The notes under the pieces: model-generated | Told to the model about the DNA's origin: nothing | Database searches by the model: none | Seen by the model: only the letters and a program-made list of their open reading frames with translations | Source: Oryzias latipes | Taxonomy: Eukaryota; Chordata; Actinopteri; Beloniformes; Adrianichthyidae | NCBI RefSeq assembly: GCF_002234675.1 | Contig: NC_019870.2 | Coordinates: forward strand, 4,472,485 to 4,536,484 | Direction: 5' to 3' | Length of the DNA stretch: 64,000 nt | Translations under genes and position numbers: made by a program | Shown: positions 1 to 13,588 of the stretch, piece by piece | Numbering within the stretch: the stretch's first letter is position 1 | Layout of the letters: each line of letters opens with the position of its first letter

Positions 1-105
1 GATGTTCAGTTCGGATTTCAGCCAGATTGAAAACGTGGCACAACTTAGTGTTAAATTAACTTTGATTAAGAAGTGAACGACACTAAAATGTTGTTTTTGG
101 GAAAA

Positions 106-458
106 ACCATTGACTGTAAAAACAATGGACAGCTCAAGCCCTCCCGTTCGTGTTCCCAAATAGGAAGTGCCAAGGCTTCCTGATACGGGCACCGCCACGT
201 TGAAACCAGTCGACACTGATTGGTCCAAGTCGCTCTTAGTCATCGTATCTAGGGGAACAACTGTCACCATTGCCATAAATATGATGACTCAGATTGACTC
301 GGACCAATAACTGTCGATTGGTTGCAACACGGTGGCACCCCTATCAGGAAGCAATGGTGTGGAATTTTGCCTTATTCCGCGAGAGCCGGAGGTAAAACGT
401 TTTCTTTGGGTGACGTCACACCTCGATTCGTCCATTGATTATACACTCTATGGGACAA
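106..458. repeat. Palindromic interspersed repeat, copy 1
   Basis: A long imperfect inverted repeat: the arm around 173-212 (CTTCCTGATACGGGCACCGC...) is matched by the reverse complement of about 315-350 (GGTGGCACCCCTATCAGGAAG). Outer ends carry CATTGACTGTAAA and, inverted, CCATTGATTATACA. Related copies lie at 33200-33785 and 47500-47775. The inverted structure and small size suggest a non-autonomous DNA transposon; the superfamily is not clear. Confidence 0.55.
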
Positions 459-2579
459 ACCCACTCTCAAACCTGATATCTAAAATACAATTTTTTTTAT
501 TCTATTAAGTGCTTGTTTATTTATATGGTGACTTAACTGGACCGCATTCAAAAAAGGCGCTGTACATTAAAAGTTAAAAACATTATAACAACTAAAGGGT
601 TAAACACATAAACACAAACATTGGGAGCAACAGACGAGCAGTGTTGTTCATACGGGAATCGAAACAGCAAAAGTTTGCTTTTAATCCTTAAAATGTTTTC
701 GTAAAACACTGATTTTTAATCTGACTTAATTTCTAGACAAAGAAACTTGGGCAAATATTATGCATCTAAAGCGGTATGCACAACTGTCCTCATGGATACA
801 GGATACATGGATACAGGGAGTCGGTGGGCTAGAAATCGGCAAACCTGTACTGAACGGGCAGGTGTCCCACATGGATTAGCAAGCTTGAAGATCGCTCAGT
901 GAGCCCACAAATGTTCAAGCATAATTTTTCTATGGGAATCCTGGAGGTAACAGGTTGTAGCAAACACTCATACAACACAAAGGGGTAATATTGCTAGGAT
1001 CCAGGCATTTCATATGGAGTCTGATTTGTGCAGACTGCACAAGGGGCCCGTCAGCGATGTTCACAGGATAAGAACGGGCTCCTTGTGCGCAGCGGACTGT
1101 TAATTTGCGTGGGTGTCCTATGGGCACTTACGTACCACGTGCACACCCCGTGCATGCAGTATTTGCACGTGGTCAGTAAGTACCCATTACTTGCACCATA
1201 TAACGACTGTAGAGTGTGGCACTGTACATTAAATTTTGATAAAGTCCCTTAAGGCGGCCATATGAGCCTAAAGGAAACTGGAAGACACACCTGCGCTCCC
1301 CTTCAGATTTGGCCGCTCCTCTCTACGACCTTCCATAGGCCGGGACAACCCAAAAACCAGCAGCACACACGACAGACGTGATAGAAATCACGCGACCAAC
1401 AAAAGTAAAGTATGCCAAAAGTGAAACTCAACAAAGCTCTTCCATTGAAACCCTAATATTAATGAAGTTCAGACAGAATCAAACATAAAATTACAATTTA
1501 GAATTCATAAAGTATACTTCATTCACAAAAAAACTTCTAAAGCTCCTTAAAACAACCAGAGGACCAAGATAAACATATATTCTTTTTACCCTGAACAGCT
1601 GATGGCAGACGATTAAGCTTATTAGTGAACATTGAGAATCAGCTGTTCTTCACATTCCCACAGTCTGTTATACAACAGTACACTTTGGGCACAGAGGAAT
1701 TTTCTCTAAAATGACAAATATTTTATTTAAATAAAGACACTCATGAACCCTAAGGCATATTGGTCTACATTACACAAAGTTTTCTTGCTCAAGAACAGGA
1801 TGAGTACACTGAAACAGAGGCTTTACTTGTTCATACATTTTTTTTAAATGTGTGGGATTGTGAGAATTGCAAGCATGTGACTCTGCTGCAGCCTAGCAAT
1901 GAACCTTGCAGCTTCTCTCGTACGACAGTGAATGAAATAGTCCAGAGGGCGAGCCACTCAGATTCCACTTCATTCTCCTCCTCAGCCAGAAAACCAGTTT
2001 CCTTTTTCAAATCTCTGCAACGCAAGCGTCTCCTGGGTCAGAGAAGTTATGGTCAAGGGTAGAACAAGCCCTTTAACATCAGAATCGCCAGGATTTTGAT
2101 TCTCCATTAAGCCAACCAAGGGATCCTTTTTACCCCCTGAAAAAGCAACAATGTTTTGACCAGTTCCTTCTACAAAATAACAGTAAATTGCAATCCCAAA
2201 ATATGACCTTATGAGATATTATTGTTTATTTACAAGTATTGACAGTTGTTTTTTTAAATAAATACTTATACACATCAACATTAACAATTTGACAAGTTAT
2301 TTACCAGAAAGCCATGCAGGGTCAATAAAAAAGTGCACAACAAAACTATGTGATAGAAGAATTTAAGAGGTGAAATTAGAAATGCACTGGTGAGGCAAAT
2401 GGAACAAAGTATGTAACCATGACAACCAGGAGCAAGCCACAAAAGCCTCCCAAGGTTGTTATTTTAGATTAAAAAAAAGGTTATGCGTGTCATTTTTTTA
2501 GATGCTAAATTTGTAAAACTGCATTAAAACTGTTTAAGTATGTGGTATTGAGTTTTTAAACAGAGTAACAGGAAACAAA

Positions 2580-2795
2580 CTCAGTGGCCTAACGGTAAAG
2601 TAGGTTCAAATCTATGGACTAGTCATACCAAAGACTCTAAAAATGGTTCCCAAAGCCTCCCTTCTTGACACTCAGCATTAAGGGGTTGGATTGGGGGGCT
2701 AAACTATCAAAGGTTCCCGAGCACGGCTGTGTCCCACCGTTCCCTCACGGGATGGGTCAAATGCAGAGAATGAGACATTAACTTTGACCAAAAGG
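2580..2795 (+). repeat. tRNA-derived SINE, AFC-like family, degraded copy
   Basis: Shares with 4170-4420 the body CATACCAAAGACTCTAAAAATGG, the segment CACTCAGCATTAAGGGGTTGGA and the tail with GGGTCAAATGCAGAGAA. The tRNA-like head is shorter and more damaged here. The layout resembles tRNA-derived SINEs known from cichlids and related fish; the family name is from memory and not tested. Confidence 0.6.
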
Positions 2796-4169
2796 CAACT
2801 CAAAATAATAAACAGTTGAATTTGGATATGAACTACATTTGCCACTTAACTCCCAAGCTAAATAAAGTAAAACTTTGAATCAAAGATGCTTGACTTAAAT
2901 AATAAAAAGAAAACATTAAATCCCCAGTTCACCTCTCATTTTGGGTTTTTAGGACATTTTTAGCTTTAGATTTATGGCTGACACAGCAAAATTATTTATA
3001 ACCAAATAAATGAACAGTCTTTGTAAGGACGCATGTTACCGTTGAGGTCTGTAAGTCACTGAAACAAGCACATCCTTTGACAGCTTGCTTTATTTATAGG
3101 ACTCATCTGGTTGATATGCCAGAATGGGATTAGGACGCAATGGCTCGTGGTTTATGAGAACAGATTTTGATCCGGATTGTGTGGCCTGTAAAAGGATTGG
3201 TGGGCTGCAGCAGAAATTTTAAATTACAGATTATGGCAACAACAACAATGGAGGAAGAAAAAGACACACCAGTGCCCTCTTAGTTTCCTCTGTGTGAAGA
3301 AAGAAGAAAATGTCATTAAATTCACTAAACACTGAATAATCTAGAGTATAATGACTTGAGTCTTCTCAAAATTGATTAAATTGACCTTATTTGGAACGGA
3401 ACTGCTTTAGCGCCGATTTAGTTTTTGGTAATTCACCAAAAGTGTTCCGTTTGTCTGGAACCTGAAATGACAGGATGCTCAAAAAGAAAAGAAGTGTGTT
3501 CTTGGCTCAAAAATGTAATTAATCAAAACAGTGAGTCTGGGACTTTTCAGGGGTTCTTCCAGCAAGCAGAGAGCAGTCTGGGCAAGATCAGGAGCAGAAG
3601 GGGGACTGAAATGCTGCATATGCTAGATAAGGAGTGATGGGTGAAGGACAACAGGTGGCCTAAGGGTAGAAGCAGGAAGCTGACTGAATGCAGAGGAAAG
3701 TAATGAGAGCTGGCGGCTGCTGGTTCTTAAGTCCGGTGGTTTCTACTGAGGAACAGGTGGTGTCGCTTGGCGCTCCTTAAATAGTCCAAGATAATCCATC
3801 CGTAGAAATCCAAACAAAATCAATCCATAAAATGATTCCAGATCCAAACACAGAAAACTAAGTCTGAATAACTACCAGTAATATGGTCAGGTCATGGTGG
3901 AGAAATGGGTCAAAATCCAAACGTATGAGCAGGAGAACAATCCAGCACAAGGAAACTGATAGAAGGAGAACATGTCGAGTTCCACTATTAAGGAGTTAAA
4001 AAGGGAAGCACTGGAGCACAATCATGACAAAAAGGTGGATTTTTGAGATCAGACTTGGCATAAATCTTTGCAATATAAAAAATCAAAGGTTCTTATTTTG
4101 ATTATTAATTATAAGTATTGGCTAAACATGGAAAATGAAAAGCAGGATTGCAAAAATGAAATCCTTAAC

Positions 4170-4420
4170 TACCAGCTCAGTGGCCTTGTGGTTAGAGTGT
4201 CCGCCCTTAGACTGGAAGGTTGTGGGTTTGAACCACTTCATACCAAAAACTTTAAAGAAAAATGGGACCCAATGCCTCCCTGCTTGGCACTCAGCATTAA
4301 GGGGTTGGATAGGGGGGGTTAAATCCACCTGAGCGTGGCTGTGTCTCCCCCAGGGGTTGGGTCAAACGTGGAGAACAAATTTCACACACCTAGGTGTGTC
4401 ACAGATAGTGTGATTTAATT
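4170..4420 (+). repeat. tRNA-derived SINE, AFC-like family
   Basis: The head shows a tRNA-type A box (TGGTTAGAGTGTCCGCCC) and a B-box-like GGTTTGAACC, which are internal RNA polymerase III promoter elements. The body (GGGACCCAATGCCTCCCTGC, CACTCAGCATTAAGGGGTTGGA) and the tail (CACACACCTAGGTGTGT) are shared with the copy at 2580-2795. Confidence 0.7.
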
Positions 4421-7400
4421 AATTTAATGTATATACTTCTAAATTGTATGCAATAGCTAGATGTAAAAAACAAAACAAAAAAAACTACAATTTTCAAGCC
4501 ATTTTGAGTCACTCAGACTTTTGTTTATTTTGATGATTTTTGTCCACTCACAGACCAAATTTTTTTTAGTATTTAATTTAGTGCTTTACTAAAAATAATC
4601 AACCCTGAAACATCCAATGAAACAAATGTGAACTTTTCTGGATATATAATAATTACTTTTCCCCTGAATATGTTTTTTTTTGTTATTAAAGCTGGGTTGC
4701 AGTGAAATTTTATTGCAGTCATAAGGTAGAAACCTTTTCTGAGGGAGAGAAAGCTTGAGCAGCATCATTGGCCACTCCAGCTGGCACAACACAAGCAGTT
4801 CTACTTTTTAATAATACAGAGGGATATTGGGTTAAAACAACAGAACAGAAGCAAAGCCACTCAGAGCCATGTTTATACAGGAAACACAATGGCTGACATA
4901 CACACTTTTTTTTTGTTACAACTGCAAGCAGCCAAATGCATTTGTTTCGCCTAAAAATAGAGATTCCCATAAAAAAAAACCGAAAAAAAAAAAGGTTTTT
5001 CCTGAAAATAGTCAAGTAATGCCGGCTGGAAACAGAGCTGAATCAGGTAGCAAGACCAGCCTGTTTTTAGTATCACTAACAGGGAGTGTAGCGGAGCGGA
5101 ACCTGATGTTCCAGTTTTGTTCTCACCAGTGAGCTCTGGTCTCAGTGGTCTGGTGCGATTTAAAACAAACCCAACACTGTTTTCTTTGGCTATGTGGTGA
5201 AATGAGGGCAAGTAATCCGATCTGCATCCAACCGCTTTTTTTTTTTTTTTTTTTTTTTTTTACAGCATCTTCCCGGTTTCCTTTTCTCAACACAGACTCT
5301 AAATAAAAACCCTTCATTCAGAGCAGTTCACATTTCAAACGGGCTTGATTTTTGGATGTTACCTACACAAATAATTTATAAATATTCATAAATTTAACTA
5401 TCCTTAAAGACCCATAACAAGAACTGTTGCTTTGATTGAAAAATGTGGTTACACAGTATGTGTAGTAGTCTGATACATGAGACCTGATGCCTTTTCTAAG
5501 AAATTCTGACCAAAAAAGATTTTTTTCTGTTCATCTGCACTATAATCACTTAAATCAAACACATTCTTAATCTGTAATGAAAAATAGTGCTTTTGCAGAA
5601 TAAATGAAGGTGAAAATAAACAATATAAAGTGAGCAAAAAGTGAAAAGTTAAGAGTCTGGCATGGAAAAAGTTGTGGTTTGTCCCTCTAAGAGGTGTTGA
5701 TGCGTTGCGTGATAACTTTGCTGTAGTGAGACATGCAGTGTCTGCACACAGGAGGTGAACTTTTGTCAAAAAGAAATGTGGTCAGAATGTCAGAATCCAG
5801 GGTAAATTTACATCACTAGCTGTGCGCTCATCTGTCTGCTGAGAGCAGAAGCTTGGATTTTGCTGACATCTTTGTTTCTTGTCTATTTAAGGTGACAGAT
5901 AAAAACATATGCTACAAAGTCATTTGTTGAGCAAAAATGGTAAAACTACCATTAAATGTCTTTAAAAATGTGATAAAGGTTAATTCTACAACATTGTGAC
6001 TGAAGGACACAATCAATTTGGTTCAGAGAAGAGGGGATTGATGATCTGAATCAAGGACATGCTCGGTTCACTCCTGTTTAAGATGCCCGAAATAATTACT
6101 CTAATGAATAATTCCCATGTTGTCTTTAGACGTAGAAGCAAGTTAATGCAGCCTTGTTTTAAGTTAATTAGTTTAGGCTTTGCTCTTAATGTTAGAAACA
6201 TGATGGATCACCTAAAGGCAAACGTGGTAACACAAATAAAAAAAGTCTCTGGTGAGTCACTAAACATCCGGTTAGTGATTAAACAAAAAACGTTTGACGA
6301 GCCTCCAGGTTTGTAAAGATTCTTGAGAATTAATCTGAGCTGTGAAGTATAAGTATTGATAGAGGAAGATAAGATCAAAGCCAATAAGCCATAAAAGGTG
6401 TTTCTGAATGTGATTTATAAAGACAACAAGTGAATGATGCAGAAGAATTCACCGACAAACCAGAGGAAAAGGCCGTAAATAACAGCACCGTTCAATTTAG
6501 TAGCCAATATGAGCCCCGACTCGGATGGCGTCAAGGTGAATTATGCAAGCTTCCTGATCAAAACCTCAGTCTCAATCTGACGTACCTGCTTTTGTCTCTG
6601 AAAACCACTTCCTGGCTAAATGAAGACTTACAACAGTTCTGCAGAGACGTTCAACTTCAGGCTCGTCTGTTGGGGAAGCTCACCATGGCTGTCAGACTGA
6701 TTTACAGGATAAACGTTAGCTTTTTAAAACTGTTCTCTGCAACTGAAAATAATGGAAAACAAGTTGTACCAATTGAAATACAAATGTTGACCTTAAATTA
6801 AACAACTTTAACTTTAGACTACCTCAAACATCCCATCTATCCTGCTGGGTGCCACTTTTAACCCCATTTGTTTACCAGCTGCAAAGGATTAAAAGCTTAG
6901 ACATTATTTAGTTCACATCAAATGAGACATTTTTGAAGGCCAGCTACATTTATGCATAAACACCAAACCAGGTAAAGAAAAGGGAAATTCCTTAATTCTA
7001 GTCTACCGTTAAATCTCCTTCATTACCTCCTTAAGGAAATGAGATCCAGTAAATTATCAATGACTGGTGATCACATCTTTCTATCAATTAATAATTACTT
7101 AAAACTTTAAAGTAATTTCACATTTTAAATGTTTATTCAGTTTGGAAAAAAAGCCTCCTATTATTTATAAAACAGCATAGCAGCTAAACTACAGCCGACC
7201 CGAGCAGCTCCCTATGAAAACAAGACAATGTCCCCTGTTCTACAAAGAAAACAACATTTTTTGGATTAGAAATACATAAAGAACAACAGACAGCTGGAAT
7301 TAGCACTTTAATTTCTTTAATGCGTTTCTATTCTGTTTCTAAGATACTAATTCTTAAATGTACCAAAAGGGAAGAGTAATAGCTTTAAAGGAAAAATTAG

Positions 7401-9992
7401 AGGAAAATGTTGATTCACGTTGAATTTAAGAGTCTTAAAACATAATATTTTAACCCCAGATCTGTACTTTTACTATGTCGCTTCATTTCTGTTTGTTTAT
7501 AGTTAAATATAAGGTCAAGTTAAATACAAAAGACAGCAAAGGTAATCTCTGTCAATATTTTTTCTTGAAGCTTTTTTTCCAGAGATTATACATTTATAAG
7601 TCGTTATTTTAAGGAAACAAAGGATGTATTTCCCAGATAAAAACTTTAAGAACAGAAACATTTTGTTTTACATCGGAGATCACTGAATGTTGTTAATCTT
7701 CTTGTCAAATGGACGGCTATTTTGAAAGCTATTTATGGCCGACACCATTAACACAATTTACGCCTCGCTAAAGTAATAAGGATTTTTAGAGTACAATGTC
7801 ACCATAGATTATCGTTTTACGTTCATGCAGGGCTGTTTTGTTTTGACGCGTTTTTTTAAGGAACAGAGCCATTCTGGTTTTCTTGATATAACGAGATTTT
7901 AATTTGCCATTTCCAGAAAACAAGCTGGGGGGGGGCTGGAAACATGACCGTTTTCATCTTAAAGAAAACATCTTGAAATAAAGTGGGATGCCCTTCAATC
8001 GTTTATGCAATTAAAATAATTTGAAGTGTAGAAAAGCAGCATAATCAGCCCAAAGCTTATTTTCTCAGCTTCAGAATCTGTTGGAATTATGTTAATTACG
8101 TAAATGGTTGAAGAGTTGGGGTAGTTTGAAGGCTGCCAAATTTAGTAAAAATATAACAAGGCTTTTTGATGTTTTGAACTCATTCATCTTACAATGATCT
8201 TAAAATAATTCTGCTTATGACCATGGCCTATCCTCAAGAATGAAAGAAACCAAATCAGCGTTTCACACATAAACCACATGACTTTTGTAATCCTGAAATC
8301 CTGATCACAATAAAGTATGCAAATCATTAAAAAGGAAACTTTTAATAACTGGATCTAAAATGTGCATCTTTCCCAGTAAACAGGCACTGTTCAAGGCATC
8401 TGCTCGTTTATTTTGTGCATTTGTCCACATAAGTCAGAAAGACAGGGGGAATCAATTAGCAGAGTCTCAATAACCAGGTGAGACACATTTGGGTCAAAAC
8501 TCATGCATCCATGAGCAAACATGACATTTTTGCAATGTTTATCTTGCAGATAACTGAAACGGTTGACGTTTCCCCTCATTAAGACGTCAAGTCGTTAAAT
8601 GAAACTCAACAGTAGCAGACAAATAAAAAACTATGATATTGGAACAAAGAGAAGTAAATGATACTATAAGGGTGAATGTTTTGGATGCATTAATTAAAGA
8701 TTTGAGGTCGTTTGCTATCACAAATTGTCACAAAATAAAATTCTTGACCTTCACAACAAGAAATAATGAAAACATTGCTTTGACCAATTGTAACTGCACC
8801 GTGAAGACTGAAAAAACTCCACTTGGCTTGTTCTTCCATTTTTTTCCTAGATGTTGACAAATGTCTCCTGTTATATTAAAAAAAAGTTGCTGGTTGAAGC
8901 CTTAAAACAAGCACTTGATCGTATTGAACATTGTGATGATTCAAGTACAGCAAGGTGGCGTAAAAGGATAAACATATGTGTGACGACGCATAAAGATGCT
9001 TCAAAAAGATATGGCATAACACCCACTCTGCAGACGACTAGTTACAGCTGTTACGCTCATTTTCTCTCCTTTTGAAGCCCAGAATGAAACTATGAATCCT
9101 TTGAGTTCTGCCAAATAAGTTCCCAAGGTTAAGCTCTTGCAAAAAATGTTGCCATCAGTGGAGTTCATATTTCAATTAATCATTGTTCTCTGAGAGGCTG
9201 AAAAAAAGGGCCTGGCTGGAGAGAGTTTGGACAATATCACAAACTAATGGAATTTTTATATGTTTGGCCTTGAGAGCACAAGTCATGGACTCAGAAACAA
9301 CATGGAAGTTGCCTTAACTTTCTGAAAATATAAGAAAACAACCAGTTTCTAGAGGCAAACAAGTAAATGTGTAATCTACTTACTTTTTTAAAGTTTAACA
9401 AGGTTTCAAATATGGTCAGGGCTGTTAAAAATGAACTCTCATGAAAATAATCAATGTTTTTGCTCTTCTAGACAAGCTAAATCAAGTATGTAATACTAAA
9501 CTGAAAGTTTATATCAGGCCAGGGCAGGACACGTTCAATTATCAAAGCCGAACATGTGCGCACATTCAAAAGCTCCATCATAATAATGCGGAAGTCCATC
9601 ATCTTTTGCTTCGTCTAATGTGGCGATTCTATTATGAACATGAGGACGATTGCTAACTTCAATGCAGGTCTGAATTGAAATTTAGATGAACACTGTGGGA
9701 GCATTTCATGCAAAGGCTAAAAGTTCAAGGCAATGCAGTCAAACAGGAAAATGTTACCATCAGGACAAAAGAGAAATGCCACAGGCTTGAAAGCAAAAGC
9801 CATCATGACTAGAATGCAAATACACAACAACAGAAGCCTCTTTCAGCTACTGCGGAAAAAATCTCCAGCGAATACAGTCCTGTGCATCAGAAAAAATAAA
9901 CAAAAATGCATAGAAAAGCAAGCGTGTTCTAAAACTGCCAATAATCTACAGAAACAGCTGCCAAATACCAATTTTCAGAGCTTATTGGAGCC

Positions 9993-10575
9993 TAAAGGGC
10001 TTGTATTCTTAAGCCTTTCAGAGGAAACTATATCCATAGATATGATAATATATTACCTTTGGCACACTAAGGAACGACTTTTTAATGAAATATTAGTTAT
10101 TTTTGTGAGCTCTTTTCCTACCTGAGAGTAAAATGAGTATCTCTGAGGCTCCGCCTTTCACTCCTTGTGGGTGCCACCTATGAAGACCTATAGTGTGTCT
10201 GCATTTCGCCCACGAGAACTAATAATTTCTGAACTTTTGCATAAGTGGATGTGCAGATTATGCATAAAAAATGAAAGTGTTTAGCTGATCACCACTAGCT
10301 CCATGGAGAACTTGGATGAGTCTATTAGCCTGGGGGCGGTGCTGGCACCTCAGACTCTTCTTGGAAGGGGCTGTTCCTCACTTTGTAATTTCACAATGTG
10401 AGAATCCACTCATTTTTGTGGATTGGGAGGTGATGGTGCTTGGAGTGCAGGTTTTTAAAAGAATACTCAGAAATGTGTGAAAGAATCAAAATTCCACTTT
10501 GGGGTTGTTTTTATAATGTGGAATTAATATTATAATACGTTTAAACAGATATTTTTGCATGATATAGGCCCTTTA
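9993..10575. repeat. Inverted-repeat DNA element with TTAAAGGGCCTATATCATGC ends, copy 1
   Basis: The right end reads TTGCATGATATAGGCCCTTTAA; its reverse complement matches the degraded left end TAAAGGGCTTGTATTC. The interior shares CTTAAGCCTTTCAGAG, GGCACACTAAGGAACGA and CTCTGAGGCTCCGCC with the reverse strand of 44935-45527. No coding capacity is seen, so it reads as a non-autonomous DNA transposon. Confidence 0.6.
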
Positions 10576-12199
10576 AGAATTGAGTTTCTATGAATGAACA
10601 ATGGAACCTAATGTCACAGAGACACTAGATTTCCTCTTGAACAATTCCAGATTTTGCCACAAAAAACATCACTGGTAAAAAAAAAAAATTGGGACAGACG
10701 TATATAAGATGAAGGAGTAGGGCTGCAGTAGATAAAACTGAGCTACAAAGGATCTGGGATAAAGTATTTTTGGTAATTTACTGCAGATGAAATGCAGATC
10801 TTATTTATCAAGTGTAGCTTTTTGGAAAGCAAAGTGGAGCCTCCTTAAGTTCACTATGCTAATCTTTAACACCCAATATCTTCTAGTAGTAGCCCATCTC
10901 TTATTGATGCACATTTCCAATTAATGCCAGGTTTGAATAAACTCTAGATCTCTAATAAAAGCTATGTTTTTTAACGCCCAAATAGTTTTTTAACTAAAAG
11001 TCGGGACTGCTTTTAGGAGATATAAGGCACCGTACTCTATTGTGTCTTAACTGATCTAATGTCATAAGTTCCACAGGGCGACGTGCTGGGCTGATGGGTA
11101 CTTTAATGCGAAATCAGACTGGCGCAGGCCAGTGCTGGTGGCATCTTTGGCAAGAAAGTTCAGTAGTCGCCTGTTGTAGCCGTTTCTCCTTCTTACGGTA
11201 ATACTGTATACAAGGTCACCATTGTTAAATTGTTTTTGAACATGTGGCAATAAATACACTACCCTACCGTGTTTTACTGTGTACCCTGCTTGCACATTCT
11301 GTTTGGGAGGCATATAATAGCTAGTCTCCAACGAGCTTTTTAAAGAGTTTTAAAAAGATTGTCGGTCTCTTTTAAACACTAGGCCGTCCAAATACATTTT
11401 TGAATAAAGGCCAGGGCTACTACAGGAAGCTATGTGGTAAATATATTTAAAGTCACAAAAGCTTTATAAAAAGCCTTATACTTAAAACAGTTTAGACCTT
11501 TTCTGATAATTAGGATGGTTTACTTTCTCTGAAAGGGATTAATACAGTGTAATAGAATTAAGGCACTGATGTGGACTGTATACCAAAGACACAGCTGGAT
11601 TGAGTAGAAAATAAAAACTTGTGATGCAATAAAAAAAACAACCTCAACTTAAGTGAATATTTGCTTTACATACCTTGTCATTTATGACTTAAGTGCCAGG
11701 ATTCCAGTGGATGGTAGATCCAACAAACTTTATCTAAAAAAACAAAAAGAAAACACTAGGTTAGAACCTTAATAGTTAAAATCTCAATTGTAGTTTTCTC
11801 AATTTAAATACATGTGTGTGAATGTGTATAAAGAATGCAGTGTAGCATTACAAAGTTCTTTAATCTTCTGTCAGCCATCTTAAACATTGCCATACAGAGG
11901 TTTTGTAGTATTAATAACCATCCTTTTCTGGTTTATGAGACACCTATGTTATCAATCAAAGACACGGAGTTGAGTTCTACTTTGTGGAACTGCAGCTCAT
12001 TCCTGAAAGCTGTTATTAAAAGAATTTCTAAAGTAATAAAGATATTCTTAGTACTATTAACATACTGTAATTACATCCATGTGTACATCCAGTTTTTTAC
12101 AAATAAAAAATAAAAACAAATAAAAAGCTAAACAAACTGTTAAAATGGCAGAAGAATGCTGATAACCTTCAAACTTTCAATCGGTTCGTTTGCTTTTAA

Positions 12200-12361
12200 C
12201 CCTTGTGCTGTCTCAGATGACCCCACCCTTGCATTGATGTGTTCTCCCTACCATGACAAAGGTGAATAAAGGTGGAAAGATTTCATGTAATCCATCACAA
12301 ATCATTGAAGAAAAAAGGTTCAGAGCACTGTCTAGTTAAAGTGCCTAGGATAGCACAAGGG
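12200..12361. mobile_element. piggyBac-like MITE, internally deleted copy
   Basis: Ends are CCCTTGTGCT... and ...AGCACAAGGG, in inverted orientation, flanked by TTAA on the left and TTAC on the right. The interior is shared with the longer copies at 57588, 58131 and 60341 but lacks the segment with GGGTCTAGATGACCC. TTAA targets and CCC termini are hallmarks of the piggyBac superfamily. Confidence 0.7.
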
Positions 12362-12551
12362 TTACACACAACAGAATAAAACCAAAGATTGGCAATTGCC
12401 ACACTGACTGATAAATGATGCAGCTCCAACAGCAGCTCATTTGGAGGCAGTATTGGTAAGGACAGACAGAGAGAACTGGTGAGTCCTCTCACTAACAAAT
12501 ATTTATAAGGAACAGCACTCCCTCAGTACACCACAAGACATTTTCCAACGT

Positions 12552-12944
12552 ATCGAGGATAAACCTTCCTGAGAATACTCAGGAGGATCAACCTGGAGAA
12601 GAAGCTGCAGGTGACTTTCTACAGAGCCACCATAGAGAGCATTCAAACGTACTGCATCAGTGTGGTACACAGGATGCTCGAGCGCTGGAGAAGGTGATCG
12701 ACTCGGCCCAGAAGATCACCGGCTCCTCTCTGCCCAGCCTAGAGGACATCGCCAGTTCTCGCTATATGAGAATAGCTTAACACAAACCAAGGACTCCCTC
12801 CATCCCAACCACCACCTGTTTCAACTGCTGCCTTCAGGCCACCGGTACAGATCTCGCAAGGCTCGCAACAACAGACTCAAGAACAGTTTCTTCCCCAGAA
12901 CAGTCAAACTTTGTGCAGCAATGACAATAAAAAGATTTCTGTAA
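12552..12944 (+). mobile_element. LINE 3' fragment, end of reverse transcriptase ORF (CR1/L2-like)
   Basis: Translated in shifting frames, the stretch gives pieces typical of the C-terminal end of fish non-LTR reverse transcriptases: NLEKKLQVTFYRATIESIQ, then AQKITGSSLPSLEDIASSR, then HPNHHLFQLLPSGHRYRS and RLKNSFFPRTV. Frameshifts between the pieces show the copy is dead. It is truncated at the 5' side and ends near AATAAAAAGATTTCTG. The CR1/L2 assignment is from family resemblance only. Confidence 0.75.
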
Positions 12945-13267
12945 TGCACAATGGTTAGGACTTTATCACCTCTTGTCCATTTCTTTCTACTCTGACAGGT
13001 CTTTTTGCTTTCACACTAACGTGAACTGCATCAGAGTACACTAAGAACTTACTCACAGCACGCCAGTTGGGCCGTGCCAGAGTCCAAGAACTCCTCTTCT
13101 GGTGATCTGGTGCCGTTCTGGGTACTAGTCTACTTGCAGAGCTGTGCAACAGCACCGATCCAAAACTCAAGAATGGTATAGTGGTGCTTTAGGTTCAAGG
13201 CCTGGCAGATCTAGTGGCTGATAGAAGAAGCAACGTTGCAGAAATGTAAACGTTGTAGAATGTAAAA

Positions 13268-13588
13268 TTGTAGTATCTACGGCAGTGGCTCAGGCGGTTG
13301 AGGAGGATGTCCAATGATCCAAGGGTCGAAGGTTCGATCCCCGTTCCACCCAGTCAACTGGGCAAGACACTTCACCCTCCCAGCCTCCACTGTGGCTCCA
13401 TTGGTGTATGAATGTCCTGGTGATGCTCAGAGGGACCGTAGGAGTGGACCTTCAGCCATGATGCCTCTGTCATCACCAAGTATAAATGAGGAGTGAATAA
13501 TGAATTGGACACATTGTAAGCGCTTTGAGCGTCTGGAAAAGTGCAATAAATCTAATCCATTATCATATTATTATTATTATTATTATAT
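13268..13588 (+). repeat. tRNA-derived SINE with CGCTTTGAGC tail
   Basis: A B box is plain (GGTTCGATCCC), preceded by an A-box-like GTGGCTCAGGCGGTTGAGG. Downstream are the fish SINE landmarks GGGCAAGACACTTCACCC and TTGTAAGCGCTTTGAGCGTC, ending in an ATT microsatellite. The same family occurs at 61992-62229. Confidence 0.75.

Noticed and set aside
4170..4420. tRNA gene suggested by A and B boxes
   Set aside because: No cloverleaf can be completed; the unit is repeated with a SINE body and tail.
6430..6801. 123-codon frame on the plus strand
   Set aside because: No family resemblance, no convincing splice sites and AT-rich composition like the intronic surroundings.
9733..10125. 130-codon frame on the plus strand
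   Set aside because: Its end runs into the inverted-repeat element at 9993, and it shows no domain.
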